Origin: CAZNUP01 sp964609775
Lineage (GTDB): Bacteria > Patescibacteriota > Microgenomatia > JAMCZE01
DNA length: 64,000 bases
NCBI GenBank assembly: GCA_964609775.1
Contig: CAZSSJ010000004.1
Coordinates: 1-64,000, forward strand
Direction: 5' to 3'
The notes under the pieces are model-generated. The model worked only from the letters and a program-made list of their open reading frames with translations, was not told the origin of the DNA and searched no databases. This document shows, in pieces, positions 23,050-31,230 of the stretch (position 1 is its first letter; each line of letters begins with the position of its first letter). Both the position numbers and the translations under genes were made by a program.

Positions 23050-26000
23050 CTAACATTTCGCATACCCGCAGGCCAAACACTTGGCGCACCCTTCTTCATA
23101 GATAAACGCTGCCGCCCCGCACGACGGGCACAGATCCTTTTTCATCGTCAACTTCATCGTCAGCTGCCCCGGACTCACCTGGTCACCCGGCCCCTCTGCC
23201 CCCTTTTCCTCCCCAGGACCAGCCTTCACTCCGGCAGCCCCACTTTTTAAATAATCCTCCAACACCTTCGCCACCGCATCCGCCAGCGACTTCACCCGAT
23301 TACTTCCAAATCCCACCGCCCCCAGCCCGCCGATTCCCCGAAGTTGGTCCACAATCGTCCAGGCAATCTGCCTCGGGGAAACCCCGTCCGCAATCCGCAG
23401 CGACATGCTGATAAGCCTCCCGATCGCTTCAGCATCGGCCGCAATATCGCTCCCCCCGTGTCCCACCGCGATAAACACCTCAAAGGGCTCCCCATCCGCC
23501 GTTGAGTTAATCGTGATAAATGCATGACCGAGCGGCGTTTCCATCCGGTAGGTCACCCCCGAAAGCTTCGTTGTTGGTCTCAGCCGGAGCTGCGCCAGGC
23601 TCACGGTGTTCACATGGCCGTTGCTGCTTCTTTTTTCCTGTCCAGCCTCCTCATCGTGAGCCGTCTGCTTCTTCGCTTCCTGCATCGGCTTCTCCTTCGT
23701 TCCCAAATTCAGCACCTGGACCGACTTTGACCCGTCCCGATAAACCGTTACTCCCCGGCAACCCGTTTCATAGGCTTGCAGATAAGCTTTCTTTATATCC
23801 TCTCTCGTCGCCCCGTTCGGCAAATTAATCGTCTTTGACACTGCATTGTCCGTATATTTCTGAAAGGCCGCCTGCATCCTCACGTGCCACTCCGGAGACA
23901 GATCATGCGCCGTCACAAAGATCCTCTTAATCTCTTGCGGCACTTCCTCCACATGAGCCAAAGCTCCTTCACTGGCAATCTTCTCCTTAACTTCCTCGGT
24001 ATACCAGCTTTGCCCCAAAGCCATCTTTTCAAACAAAGGATTTAAAAAATACATCGTTCGCTCAATCGCATTCGTCTTCACATAGTGCTTGAAGGCAATC
24101 GCAAAGAAAGGTTCAATCCCCGTCGAAGTGTCAGCAATAATCCCAATTGTCCCCGTCGGCGCAATCGTCGTCACTGTCGAATTACGAAGCGGCTTCCCGT
24201 CCTTGTAGATGCTCTCTTGCCACCTCGGAAAGGGCCCTCGCTCCAAAGCAAGCTCCTCTGATGCCTCATGGCCTTTTTCGTTAATAAACCTCATTATTTT
24301 CTCGCCCAGCTCCAAAGCTTCCTCACTGTCATAGGGAATTCCCAACTGCACCAGCATATCCGCCCAACCACCGACACCTAGTCCGATTCGTCTAATTGCC
24401 TTAACCGTTTCTTCAATCTGCGGCAACGTAAACGGGTTTCTCTCAATCACCGAGTCCAAAAATCGCACTCCCAATCTGGTCACTTTTTCCAATTTCTCCC
24501 AATCAACTTCCCGGCGTCCGCTTTCCTCTTTAACAAAATAAGTCAAGAAGATACTGCCAAGATTACAAGCATCAAATGGATACAAAGGTTGTTCTCCGCA
24601 ATCGTAACTGACAATTCCATTGGCAATAAATGTATAACTTTTATCCTCGGTTAAATCATAAACTCTTTGCTTACCGGCCGGACTAATTCTTTCAACCTTG
24701 TCAGCAAATCTTCCCGATCGAAAGTCCTTGGTGTAGAATCTATCGGTCTTTCCCTTGTGCCGTCCGCCAAGAAAGCCTACTGTTTCAAGAAATTTAATCA
24801 CCGATTCCCGGGAAATTTCCAATTCATAGCAAACGCCGTCAAGAGCATGGGTCTTAGTGCTACCATGCACATCCGTATAGGTGAACATGCCTTTTCGAGG
24901 CTTTCGGGCACGGTTATAAATGTGGGACAAAATACCCAGATTCAAGAGGAGTAACTGGACTCCCTTTAGAAGCAACTTCGACTTGGCTGTTAATCGGACA
25001 TACGAACTGTGGCCAACGCGAAAATTTACGGTTCCGTCAGCCGTAAATAACCCTTGAAGAAAGCCGATGACCGCCTCTTTGGGAGCTTGGTACACAGTCC
25101 CCGGCACTTCCTTATCGGCCGCTTTCACCGGCTTCACCCCCAGCTGTAAGAAAAAATCCACTAATCCCTTACCGTGATAAGAAAGATGCCAGGTATTTCT
25201 GACCCTCTCAATGGGTTTAATGTCCTTACCATACCATCGGTTGATAATCGCCCGGAAATATTCCATTATTTCTTTGTCCTCAACCCCGAAAGTCAATCCC
25301 GCTCGGCAATTTTTGTCCCCCGTCCTTAGCCAACCATCTCCCACGAGCCAGCCGAGAACTTGCCCCAATTCCTTACTCCACTTTGTTGGTAGCGTCGGTT
25401 TTCCGAACTTAAATGGAAGACTCCCCTCAGAACTGAATCCCCCTTCTCCGCTTTGGACACAAACCTCGTCACCAAGATTTACTTCTGACAATTTTACCCA
25501 ACCATGAGGAGTAAGCACTTTATGATCAAACGTTCCGGTTAGCTCCAACCCAGCTTTGGTTTCTAAGCGTAAAACCTCCTTTTCCCCGTTATCAAAAAAC
25601 TTAATTGCCCTTCCGTCCTCAGTTCCTTCCGCATTTGGGTCCAAAGTCCTCTTATCAATAATCAATCCCATGTTACCTCCGAACCTTGCCCCTCCCTCAA
25701 AGTGACTCTCCACTACGTCACGCATTTTAATCAACCCCTCCTGAGTAGAGATTAACGTGTCTCCTGTCACACAAGGATTTGTCGCTTCCACCGGACCCAT
25801 ACTCGGTACCGGGTTGGCAGGTCCCTCATTGATCCGGTCAATAAAAATCATTCCTGGGTCGCCCGTTTTCCAGGCCCCTTCAGCAATTTCATTCATCACC
25901 ATTTGGGCATCCAACTGTCCCACTACCACCTCACTGTGCGGATCAACAAGATCATACTTCGTTCCGTCAAAATATGCCTTCATGAATGCGTTCGTAGCCG

Positions 26001-26811
26001 CCACCGAAATATTAAAATTGGTTATCCCTCCGGACTCTTTACAATGGATAAACTCCAAAACATCCGGATGATCCACTCGCAAAATACCCATATTTGCCCC
26101 CCGACGCATTCCCCCTTGTTTAATCTGTTCCGTCGCCGCATCATAAACTCTCATAAATGGCACCGGCCCGGAAGCAATCCCTTTCGTCGACCCAACGATT
26201 GCTCCCGACGGCCGCAGTCTGGAAAAAGCAAAACCTGTCCCGCCACCACTGTGATGAATCAGCGCCTGCCACTTAACCCCATCAAATATTCCTTCTATGG
26301 TATCCTCAACTGGAATGACATAACACGCGCTATATTGTAAGCCGTTGTTCTTTCCCGCATTAGCCAGTGTCGGCGAGTTCGGCAAAAATTCGTGAGTCAC
26401 CAGCAAGTGATAATATTCCTTCGCGCAAGACATAATCTCGTCATATGTCTTCCCAAACTTTCCTTCCGCACAAGCAATGTCCCAGGAAACCCGCCAGGCC
26501 ATCTGATCAGGAGTTTCCACCACTTCCCCAACAGCATTCTTCAGAAGATATCTTTCTCGCAGCACCTTGACCGATTGTTCGCTCCATTCACCCTCAATAA
26601 GCCCTTCAGGCATCGGCGGCACCACCACGTTTTGAAGTGTGGTTTCATTCACCCCCCTCGCGTCTCCATTCTTGCTACCCATTACCCCCCCGTTCGTCCT
26701 CCAACTCTCACTTCTCCCTTCTCCTTTCTCATTTCCTTTGGCCGGCCTTCCCCTCCGGACAATCGCCGGAATCGGTTCGTTAATGGTTGTGTTTGGATCA
26801 ACTTGCGCCAT
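23050..26811 (-). CDS. nrdJ: Adenosylcobalamin-dependent ribonucleotide reductase with intein
   Basis: 1253 aa, of which 347-737 are an intein, leaving an 862-aa class II reductase. Extein landmarks are LPNSPTLANAG, HSGGGTGFAFSRLRP, the split EATNP/CGEQPLYPFDACN active-site region, and TVTTIAPTGTIGI. A vitamin B12-type C-terminal domain ends in a four-Cys zinc ribbon (CPSCG, CLACG) after residue 1225. The enzyme makes deoxyribonucleotides without oxygen. The N-terminal extension contains EKGEGRSESW, encoded by CTTCTCC-type repeats. AGGGTG precedes the ATG. nrdR lies upstream on the same strand. Confidence 0.95.
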   Translation of the reverse strand: MAQVDPNTTINEPIPAIVRRGRPAKGNEKGEGRSESWRTNGGVMGSKNGDARGVNETTLQNVVVPPMPEGLIEGEWSEQSVKVLRERYLLKNAVGEVVETPDQMAWRVSWDIACAEGKFGKTYDEIMSCAKEYYHLLVTHEFLPNSPTLANAGKNNGLQYSACYVIPVEDTIEGIFDGVKWQALIHHSGGGTGFAFSRLRPSGAIVGSTKGIASGPVPFMRVYDAATEQIKQGGMRRGANMGILRVDHPDVLEFIHCKESGGITNFNISVAATNAFMKAYFDGTKYDLVDPHSEVVVGQLDAQMVMNEIAEGAWKTGDPGMIFIDRINEGPANPVPSMGPVEATNPCVTGDTLISTQEGLIKMRDVVESHFEGGARFGGNMGLIIDKRTLDPNAEGTEDGRAIKFFDNGEKEVLRLETKAGLELTGTFDHKVLTPHGWVKLSEVNLGDEVCVQSGEGGFSSEGSLPFKFGKPTLPTKWSKELGQVLGWLVGDGWLRTGDKNCRAGLTFGVEDKEIMEYFRAIINRWYGKDIKPIERVRNTWHLSYHGKGLVDFFLQLGVKPVKAADKEVPGTVYQAPKEAVIGFLQGLFTADGTVNFRVGHSSYVRLTAKSKLLLKGVQLLLLNLGILSHIYNRARKPRKGMFTYTDVHGSTKTHALDGVCYELEISRESVIKFLETVGFLGGRHKGKTDRFYTKDFRSGRFADKVERISPAGKQRVYDLTEDKSYTFIANGIVSYDCGEQPLYPFDACNLGSIFLTYFVKEESGRREVDWEKLEKVTRLGVRFLDSVIERNPFTLPQIEETVKAIRRIGLGVGGWADMLVQLGIPYDSEEALELGEKIMRFINEKGHEASEELALERGPFPRWQESIYKDGKPLRNSTVTTIAPTGTIGIIADTSTGIEPFFAIAFKHYVKTNAIERTMYFLNPLFEKMALGQSWYTEEVKEKIASEGALAHVEEVPQEIKRIFVTAHDLSPEWHVRMQAAFQKYTDNAVSKTINLPNGATREDIKKAYLQAYETGCRGVTVYRDGSKSVQVLNLGTKEKPMQEAKKQTAHDEEAGQEKRSSNGHVNTVSLAQLRLRPTTKLSGVTYRMETPLGHAFITINSTADGEPFEVFIAVGHGGSDIAADAEAIGRLISMSLRIADGVSPRQIAWTIVDQLRGIGGLGAVGFGSNRVKSLADAVAKVLEDYLKSGAAGVKAGPGEEKGAEGPGDQVSPGQLTMKLTMKKDLCPSCGAAAFIYEEGCAKCLACGYAKC
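24601..25773 (-). other. Intein with LAGLIDADG homing endonuclease inside nrdJ
   Basis: 391 residues inserted after NP in the EATNP-CGEQPL active-site loop. Splicing block A begins with Cys (CVTGDTLISTQEG), block B has GTFDHKVLTPHGW, the two endonuclease motifs are LGWLVGDGWL and FLQGLFTADGTV, and block G reads YTFIANGIVSYD before the extein Cys. The C-terminal pair is Tyr-Asp rather than the usual His-Asn, which is unusual for the last two splicing residues. Confidence 0.92.
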
Positions 26812-26825
26812 GACTACACCCTAAA

Positions 26826-26920
26826 GTGACGAAGGTAATGTTTTTGAGCCCGAGGGTAAGCTGCGCAGGCACTTGGTACCTCGCAAAGCGGCCGAGGGCG
26901 AAAAAATGTTACCGAGTCAC
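26826..26920. repeat. 95-base imperfect nested palindrome between nrdR and nrdJ
   Basis: Nested arms pair in order: GTGAC/GTCAC, GGTAA/TTACC, TTTTT/AAAAA and GCCC/GGGC, with a 40-base apical part. It is one of four such elements in the window. It lies in the transcribed leader of nrdJ if nrdR and nrdJ are co-transcribed, so it could also act as an RNA structure. Confidence 0.6.
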
Positions 26921-26926
26921 TAGCCA

Positions 26927-27367
26927 TTATGTCAACTTTTCAATCACCTTCTCAAAATCTGCCAGATCGCCAAAGTCCAAATAGACGCTGGCAAACCGGA
27001 CATAAGCCACCTTGTCAATCTTCTTTAATTTTTTAAGCACCAGGTTTCCGATTGTCTTACTGCTCACTTCCACCCCATCCCTATTGCGCAACTCTTGTTC
27101 GATCTCGGCGACGATCGAACCGATGAGTTCCGTCGACACTGGCCTCTTCTCTGTCGCTTTAACTATTCCCCTCCTGAGCTTTTCCCGGTCAAATTTTTCC
27201 CTCCTCCCGTCTTTCTTAAGAATCACCAGATCAACATTTTCAACCCTCTCATAAGTCGTAAACCTCTTCGTGCACTTTTGGCACTCTCTCCTCCGCCTCG
27301 TACTCTCTTCCCCATCTCTTGTTTCCAAAACATCTGTCTCCTCACTCCCGCAATACGGACACTTCAT
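26927..27367 (-). CDS. nrdR: Transcriptional regulator NrdR
   Basis: 146 aa with the N-terminal zinc ribbon CPYCGSEETDVLETRDGEE and CQKCTKRFTTYER, then an ATP-cone domain beginning VILKKDGRREKFDREKLRRG. NrdR senses ATP or dATP and represses ribonucleotide reductase genes. Its position directly upstream of nrdJ on the same strand fits this. An inverted repeat upstream (27378-27414) may be its own operator. Confidence 0.95.
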   Translation of the reverse strand: MKCPYCGSEETDVLETRDGEESTRRRRECQKCTKRFTTYERVENVDLVILKKDGRREKFDREKLRRGIVKATEKRPVSTELIGSIVAEIEQELRNRDGVEVSSKTIGNLVLKKLKKIDKVAYVRFASVYLDFGDLADFEKVIEKLT

Positions 27368-27377
27368 CCTATTTTGC

Positions 27378-27414
27378 TATACGAACAAACGTCCCGAATT
27401 CGTCCATTCGTATA
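27378..27414. promoter_or_regulatory. Inverted repeat upstream of nrdR, possible operator
   Basis: TATACGAA (27378-27385) and TTCGTATA (27407-27414) form a perfect eight-base inverted repeat. A further TTTGTATATTCGA follows at 27427-27439. The AT-rich repeated TATA cores recall NrdR boxes, but the spacing does not clearly fit the known consensus. Confidence 0.35.
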
Positions 27415-27603
27415 TTTTGTCTCAAATTTGTATATTCGAGATTACTCTTTTGTATGAAAATTAAAAGAGCCACTAGATCTAGTGACCTTGACTAGGTTAG
27501 ACCCCTACATCTTGCCTGTCAACTGTGAAAAACCCCATCAGAGGATGTCAAAAACATTTCCCGAAGCTGGTGCCGAAATTTTACGGAAATTCTCCTCTTT
27601 CTT

Positions 27604-27634
27604 CTAACCCCTAACCCCTAATCTCTAACCTCTG
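27604..27634. repeat. Heptamer repeat CTAACCC at a gene end
   Basis: Units CTAACCC, CTAACCC, CTAATCT and CTAACCT run across the stop codon of the DUF5667-like gene and encode its last residues (LLTEVRD). Confidence 0.6.
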
Positions 27635-28196
27635 TTAAAAGTTTCATTACTCGACTCTTGGACTTCTGACTACTCTCATAAGCCTTAGTCAGTCGCGTTG
27701 CCTCCTGACCATTAACCCTCGTCGCCAAAGCATCAATCACTTCCTCGTGCTTCCGTCCCGCCACCATCAGCTTCGCCGCAATTTCCCCCACACCTACCTT
27801 CTTCCGCTTCGCCACCTCAACTTGATCGATCGCTTCTGAGAAATATTCCTCCCCATTTACCACTGTCGTGACACCCAAATCAGCCTTTCCCGTTTCCACC
27901 AAAACCTTACCTGCAGCTAATCGCTTGTCCGAAAGAAGAAGCAGGTAGTATCCCTTCTTCACCGGGTCCAAAACCAGCCAGCTGACGATTCGATCCCTCG
28001 TCACCTTCAAAAAATAAAGCGGGTTGTCCGGCAGAATTCCTGGGTATGGCAGAGCGTAATCAATTGACCTTTCCTCCTGTTGCCCGACGTCCGGCCCTGG
28101 CACCGGCTCCTCCGCTGCCGCCAAAACTGATCCGCTGAATACAAAATTCGCAAACACTAAAACCAGGAGAATACTAACAGCTATGCGCATATTCAT
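27618..28196 (-). CDS. Secreted DUF5667-like protein
   Basis: 192 aa. The signal peptide covers about residues 1-26 (ISILLVLVFANFVFSGSVLA-type core with AAA cleavage region). The mature part begins acidic, then PYPGILPDNPLYFLKVTRDRI, the DUF5667 hallmark, followed by long helices. Such proteins are common in CPR and are thought to be surface or periplasmic, with unknown function. The stop codon falls inside a CTAACCC-type repeat. Confidence 0.8.
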   Translation of the reverse strand: MNMRIAVSILLVLVFANFVFSGSVLAAAEEPVPGPDVGQQEERSIDYALPYPGILPDNPLYFLKVTRDRIVSWLVLDPVKKGYYLLLLSDKRLAAGKVLVETGKADLGVTTVVNGEEYFSEAIDQVEVAKRKKVGVGEIAAKLMVAGRKHEEVIDALATRVNGQEATRLTKAYESSQKSKSRVMKLLTEVRD

Positions 28197-28201
28197 CTAA
28201 T

Positions 28202-28305
28202 AAACTTCTCCGGAGCAAAGCCTCGGAGTTTTCGTGAACAAGTTTAATGAGGCTCACGAAAACTCTGGCAAGTGCCAACCAAACTTTTGCCTTTGGCAGA
28301 AGTTT
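28202..28305. repeat. 104-base nested palindrome
   Basis: The outer arms are AAACTTCT (28202-28209) and AGAAGTTT (28298-28305); inside are a perfect 12-base-pair hairpin, GAGTTTTCGTGA (28226-28237) with its complement at 28254-28265, and a small TGGCA/TGCCA stem. The 273-base gap around it otherwise holds only GATTTCATC/GATGAAATC near 28370-28390 and the promoter of the next gene. Confidence 0.6.
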
Positions 28306-28434
28306 TAATCAGTTCGCTTTCAAGCTCTTGGGCTAACAGCCTAGAGTTTTCAGCAAGCCGATTATAAATCTGATTTCATCCGATGAAATCTCAATCACAT
28401 CATGAAGCAATTCCTACCAAAATTCAAGTCCCCC

Positions 28435-28469
28435 TTGAAATTACTCAATTGCAATCATAAACTAACACC
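28435..28469 (+). promoter_or_regulatory. Promoter giving a leaderless mRNA
   Basis: TTGAAA (28435-28440), a 17-base spacer, TAAACT (28458-28463), six bases and then the ATG at 28470. Confidence 0.6.
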
Positions 28470-28685
28470 ATGAACGGCATTCCCATCCTCGACGCTATTC
28501 CCGTCAACTGGTTCATCCTCGGCACTTCAGTCCTCGCCGGCGTCATCCTCTTCCTCATCCTCACTCAAATCCCCGATGACGAGGAGGAAACCGAAAATAA
28601 GATCGAAGAGAAGTCATCGACTTCAGAAATGAAAGAAGAATCCAAACCTCGTCTCGCTTCCAAAAAGAAATCCTCAAAGCGCTAA
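28470..28685 (+). CDS. Single-pass membrane protein with charged tail, 71 aa
   Basis: Starts MNGIPILDAIPVNWFILGTS; one membrane helix at about residues 13-33, then an acidic stretch (IPDDEEETENK) and a Lys/Ser-rich tail. Topology suggests the charged part is cytoplasmic. No family recognised. Overlaps the convergent gene by four bases. Confidence 0.6.
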   Translation: MNGIPILDAIPVNWFILGTSVLAGVILFLILTQIPDDEEETENKIEEKSSTSEMKEESKPRLASKKKSSKR

Positions 28686-29249
28686 TCACTCTTAGGATCG
28701 TCAAGGTATTTGATATATTCGAGATTCTCCCCCAAACACAGTTCAGCGTAGTTCTTACCGTTGCTCAAAACTGCACTTATAACACAACTCTTTCCCCCGT
28801 CAATAGATCTGTAAAAATAATCTTCAGTACGATTAGGAAGAGAAAGGGGCTGTATGTCCGCCAGCAAATAGCTCATCAAGCGAAGAGGGACATTCTCCCT
28901 TTTCAAGACAATACTGTTTGGCCATCTGCTTTATCAAATTGACATTAGTTTTCTTAGCCGAATCTTGGACTTTTTCCGGCGAGGGAGCGTACTCTTGATA
29001 GGCAGAATAAGCTATTGACCCTAACAAAACCAAACCAATTAAAATTTTTATTGTTTTAGACTGAGGTGCTCTAGTAATTAAATTGCTTGCTGGAGGAAAA
29101 ACAATTGCCCCGAGAGCTAAAAGAAACAGCGCTTCAGTTGGAGAGGAAAATAACTGGTACACCCCGCCCAACAATGCACTCGCACCTATTACCCACCCCG
29201 CAAGGCTAAGCACCCTAGCTTTCACCATCTTAGCATAGCACAAAATCAC
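28682..29249 (-). pseudogene. Membrane protein with pilin-like C-terminal part, frameshifted
   Basis: The first frame (from 29249) encodes a protein with about three hydrophobic segments, then YCLEKGECPSSLDELFAGG, and stops at 28833. The other frame (to 28682) continues with LSLPNRTEDYFYRSIDGGK and SCVISAVLSNGKNYAE. Together these resemble the short secreted domains with a conserved Cys pair that CPR genomes carry. The shift lies at about 28850-28870, in a short C/T run. It may be a real mutation or an error. Confidence 0.6.
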
Positions 29250-29267
29250 CCAAAACTCTTTCCATGT

Positions 29268-29672
29268 TTAGACAGACTCAAAATCAACTTTTATCGCAGC
29301 CCAATCGTTCAATCGCAACCCTGGGATAAACTTAAAGTGTTTAACATTACTTGTGACTAGAGTAAGCTTTTCTTCCAGAGCCGTAGCCGCAATCAAAGCA
29401 TCAGGGATGGCTAGGCCATAAGAAAGACTATACTCTCTAACAAGCTCCAGCATGATCCCACCAACCCGAGAGGTAATTGGTAAGATTTCCACGTTAGATA
29501 AAAACTTCTCGATTTTTTTCTGCGACTTTTTATTAACCGCTCCCTGCAAAAGCTCAGCAACACTAATAATTGAGCATTGGATCTTCATAAGAGTATTTAA
29601 GTAGTCTTTTACCCCCGCCACTCCCCGAAAAAGGTCAACAAAAATTGTCGTGTCAAGAAGAAACTCAGACAT
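29268..29672 (-). CDS. PIN-domain (VapC-like) toxin
   Basis: 134 aa: FLLDTTIFVDLFRG, ISVAELLQGAV, IPDALIAATALE and LVTSNVKHFKFIPGL give the four acidic positions and the typical VapC ending. It overlaps its antitoxin by eight bases and is transcribed after it. Confidence 0.88.
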   Translation of the reverse strand: MSEFLLDTTIFVDLFRGVAGVKDYLNTLMKIQCSIISVAELLQGAVNKKSQKKIEKFLSNVEILPITSRVGGIMLELVREYSLSYGLAIPDALIAATALEEKLTLVTSNVKHFKFIPGLRLNDWAAIKVDFESV

Positions 29673-29940
29673 TTCGATTCATCCATTGTCTCCTCACATC
29701 GGCCACCCACTCTGCACTGTCCTTAATATCCTTTCTGTCCTTCCAAATCCCAAAAGCCGAATCAATAGCGCTCTTCTTCCTCGCTCTCTTCCTCTGAACA
29801 ATGGAGGTATCAACAGGCACCAACTTAGCGGCAGGTTTACCAAACCTTGTAATCACAAACTGCGCCCCATCCACTTGAACCTGGGCAATAAGTTCTGCCA
29901 GTCTTTCTCTTGTCTCTCTCACGGGCACGCTTTGAACCAT
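29665..29940 (-). CDS. Phd/YefM-family antitoxin
   Basis: 91 aa, MVQSVPVRETRERLAELIAQ then FGKPAAKLVPVD, the Phd fold. The toxin-binding tail is basic and Trp-rich. TTGATT (29975-29970), a 17-base spacer and TAGTAT (29952-29947) are followed by six bases and the ATG, so the mRNA is predicted leaderless. Confidence 0.8.
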   Translation of the reverse strand: MVQSVPVRETRERLAELIAQVQVDGAQFVITRFGKPAAKLVPVDTSIVQRKRARKKSAIDSAFGIWKDRKDIKDSAEWVADVRRQWMNRNV

Positions 29941-29994
29941 GCAGTAATACTATCATTTTGCGTACACAAAATCAATATGTAAAATTTGTACAAC

Positions 29995-31116
29995 TTACTT
30001 TCCCCCCACTAACACTACCTCTTCAATGAGCCGATTCGAATAGCCCCATTCATTGTCATACCAGGCAAACACTTTAACCAAGTCCCCCATTTTTGCCTCC
30101 GGCGTGTTGCCCACTACCTGTGTCAGCCCCAGATCGACAATCGACGAATGTGAATTCCCCACAATATCTGACGACACGATCGGCTCCTCCGTAACTTCTA
30201 ATACCTGCTTATACCTGTCACTCCCTGCCGCTTCCTTAAATACCTGATTAACTTCCTCCACGCTCACTTCTTTCTTCAAATGAAACGTAAAATCTGAGAT
30301 GCTCCCTACAATCACCGGCACCCGCAGCGCCACTCCGGTAAAAAGTCCCTTCAGTTCCGGCACCGTCTCGGCCGCCGCAATGCTGGAACCGGTCGATGTG
30401 GGCACGATGTTCATTGCTGCTGCCCTCGCCCGCCGGTAGTCCCGATGTCCCCCATCCTGCAGTTCCTGATCGGAAGTATAGGCATGCATCGTCGTCATCA
30501 TTGCCTTATTCACTCCGAACTTCGAAACCATAATCTGCGCCACCGGGGCGATGCAGTTCGTCGTGCACGACGCATTGGAAATAATCTGGTCCCCGGGCCT
30601 CACCACTTCCCCAGAAAAAGTTTTGTTACGGTCCGTCAGGTTAACATCCAGCACATATGTCTTAATCGTCTGATCTTTCGCCGGCGCGGACAGCACCACC
30701 TTTTTTGCCCCCGCCGTCAGATGCGGCTGAATCTTCTCTGCGGTTGTGAAAGCCCCCGTGCACTCCAAGACCACATCCACTTCGTGTTTCTTCCACGGGA
30801 GCATCCCCGGATTTTTCTCGCTGTAAAAAGGGGTCTGCTTATCATCGACAACCAGATATCCAAGTAATTTTGGCACCTGATCCCCTTTACCCTGAGCTGG
30901 GTCGAAGAACTGATCCCCCTGACGCCCCTGAACCGTGTGTCCCGCCAAAATCCCGTAGGCCGTATCATACTTCAGAAGGTTCGCCCATCCGCCAATGTCC
31001 GTCGAGCTCCCGCCGTTTATTGCCACCACTTCAATCTGGTCAGAAAACCGCGCCAAAATCACCCGGTGACTCACCCGGCCAATCCGTCCATATCCATTAA
31101 TCGCCACCCTTATCAC
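29995..31116 (-). CDS. gap: Glyceraldehyde-3-phosphate dehydrogenase
   Basis: 373 aa, longer than the usual 330-340. It begins MIRVAINGYGRIGRVSHRV from GTG, carries the catalytic SNASCTTNC, and ends AWYDNEWGYSNRLIEEV. An insertion in the N-terminal half (GRQGDQFFDPAQGKGDQ) is encoded by a CCCTGAGC-type repeat near 30889-30912, and a later SDRYKQV segment by a TACCTG-type repeat (30197-30225). The enzyme oxidises glyceraldehyde-3-phosphate to 1,3-bisphosphoglycerate. pgk lies upstream on the same strand. Confidence 0.95.
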   Translation of the reverse strand: MIRVAINGYGRIGRVSHRVILARFSDQIEVVAINGGSSTDIGGWANLLKYDTAYGILAGHTVQGRQGDQFFDPAQGKGDQVPKLLGYLVVDDKQTPFYSEKNPGMLPWKKHEVDVVLECTGAFTTAEKIQPHLTAGAKKVVLSAPAKDQTIKTYVLDVNLTDRNKTFSGEVVRPGDQIISNASCTTNCIAPVAQIMVSKFGVNKAMMTTMHAYTSDQELQDGGHRDYRRARAAAMNIVPTSTGSSIAAAETVPELKGLFTGVALRVPVIVGSISDFTFHLKKEVSVEEVNQVFKEAAGSDRYKQVLEVTEEPIVSSDIVGNSHSSIVDLGLTQVVGNTPEAKMGDLVKVFAWYDNEWGYSNRLIEEVVLVGGK

Positions 31117-31138
31117 TCGTCAATTTAAAATTTGAACT

Positions 31139-31225
31139 TTGAAATTTGAAATGAATATTTCAAACATTTCAAATTTAAAAATTTCAAATTCAATTCAAAT
31201 TGTAAATTTCAAATTTCAAATTTCT
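31139..31225. repeat. AT-rich heptamer repeat between pgk and gap
   Basis: Dense TTTCAAA and ATTTCAA-type units in varying order fill most of the gap. Similar units lie at 63262-63297. Confidence 0.65.
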
Positions 31226-31230
31226 GCTCG

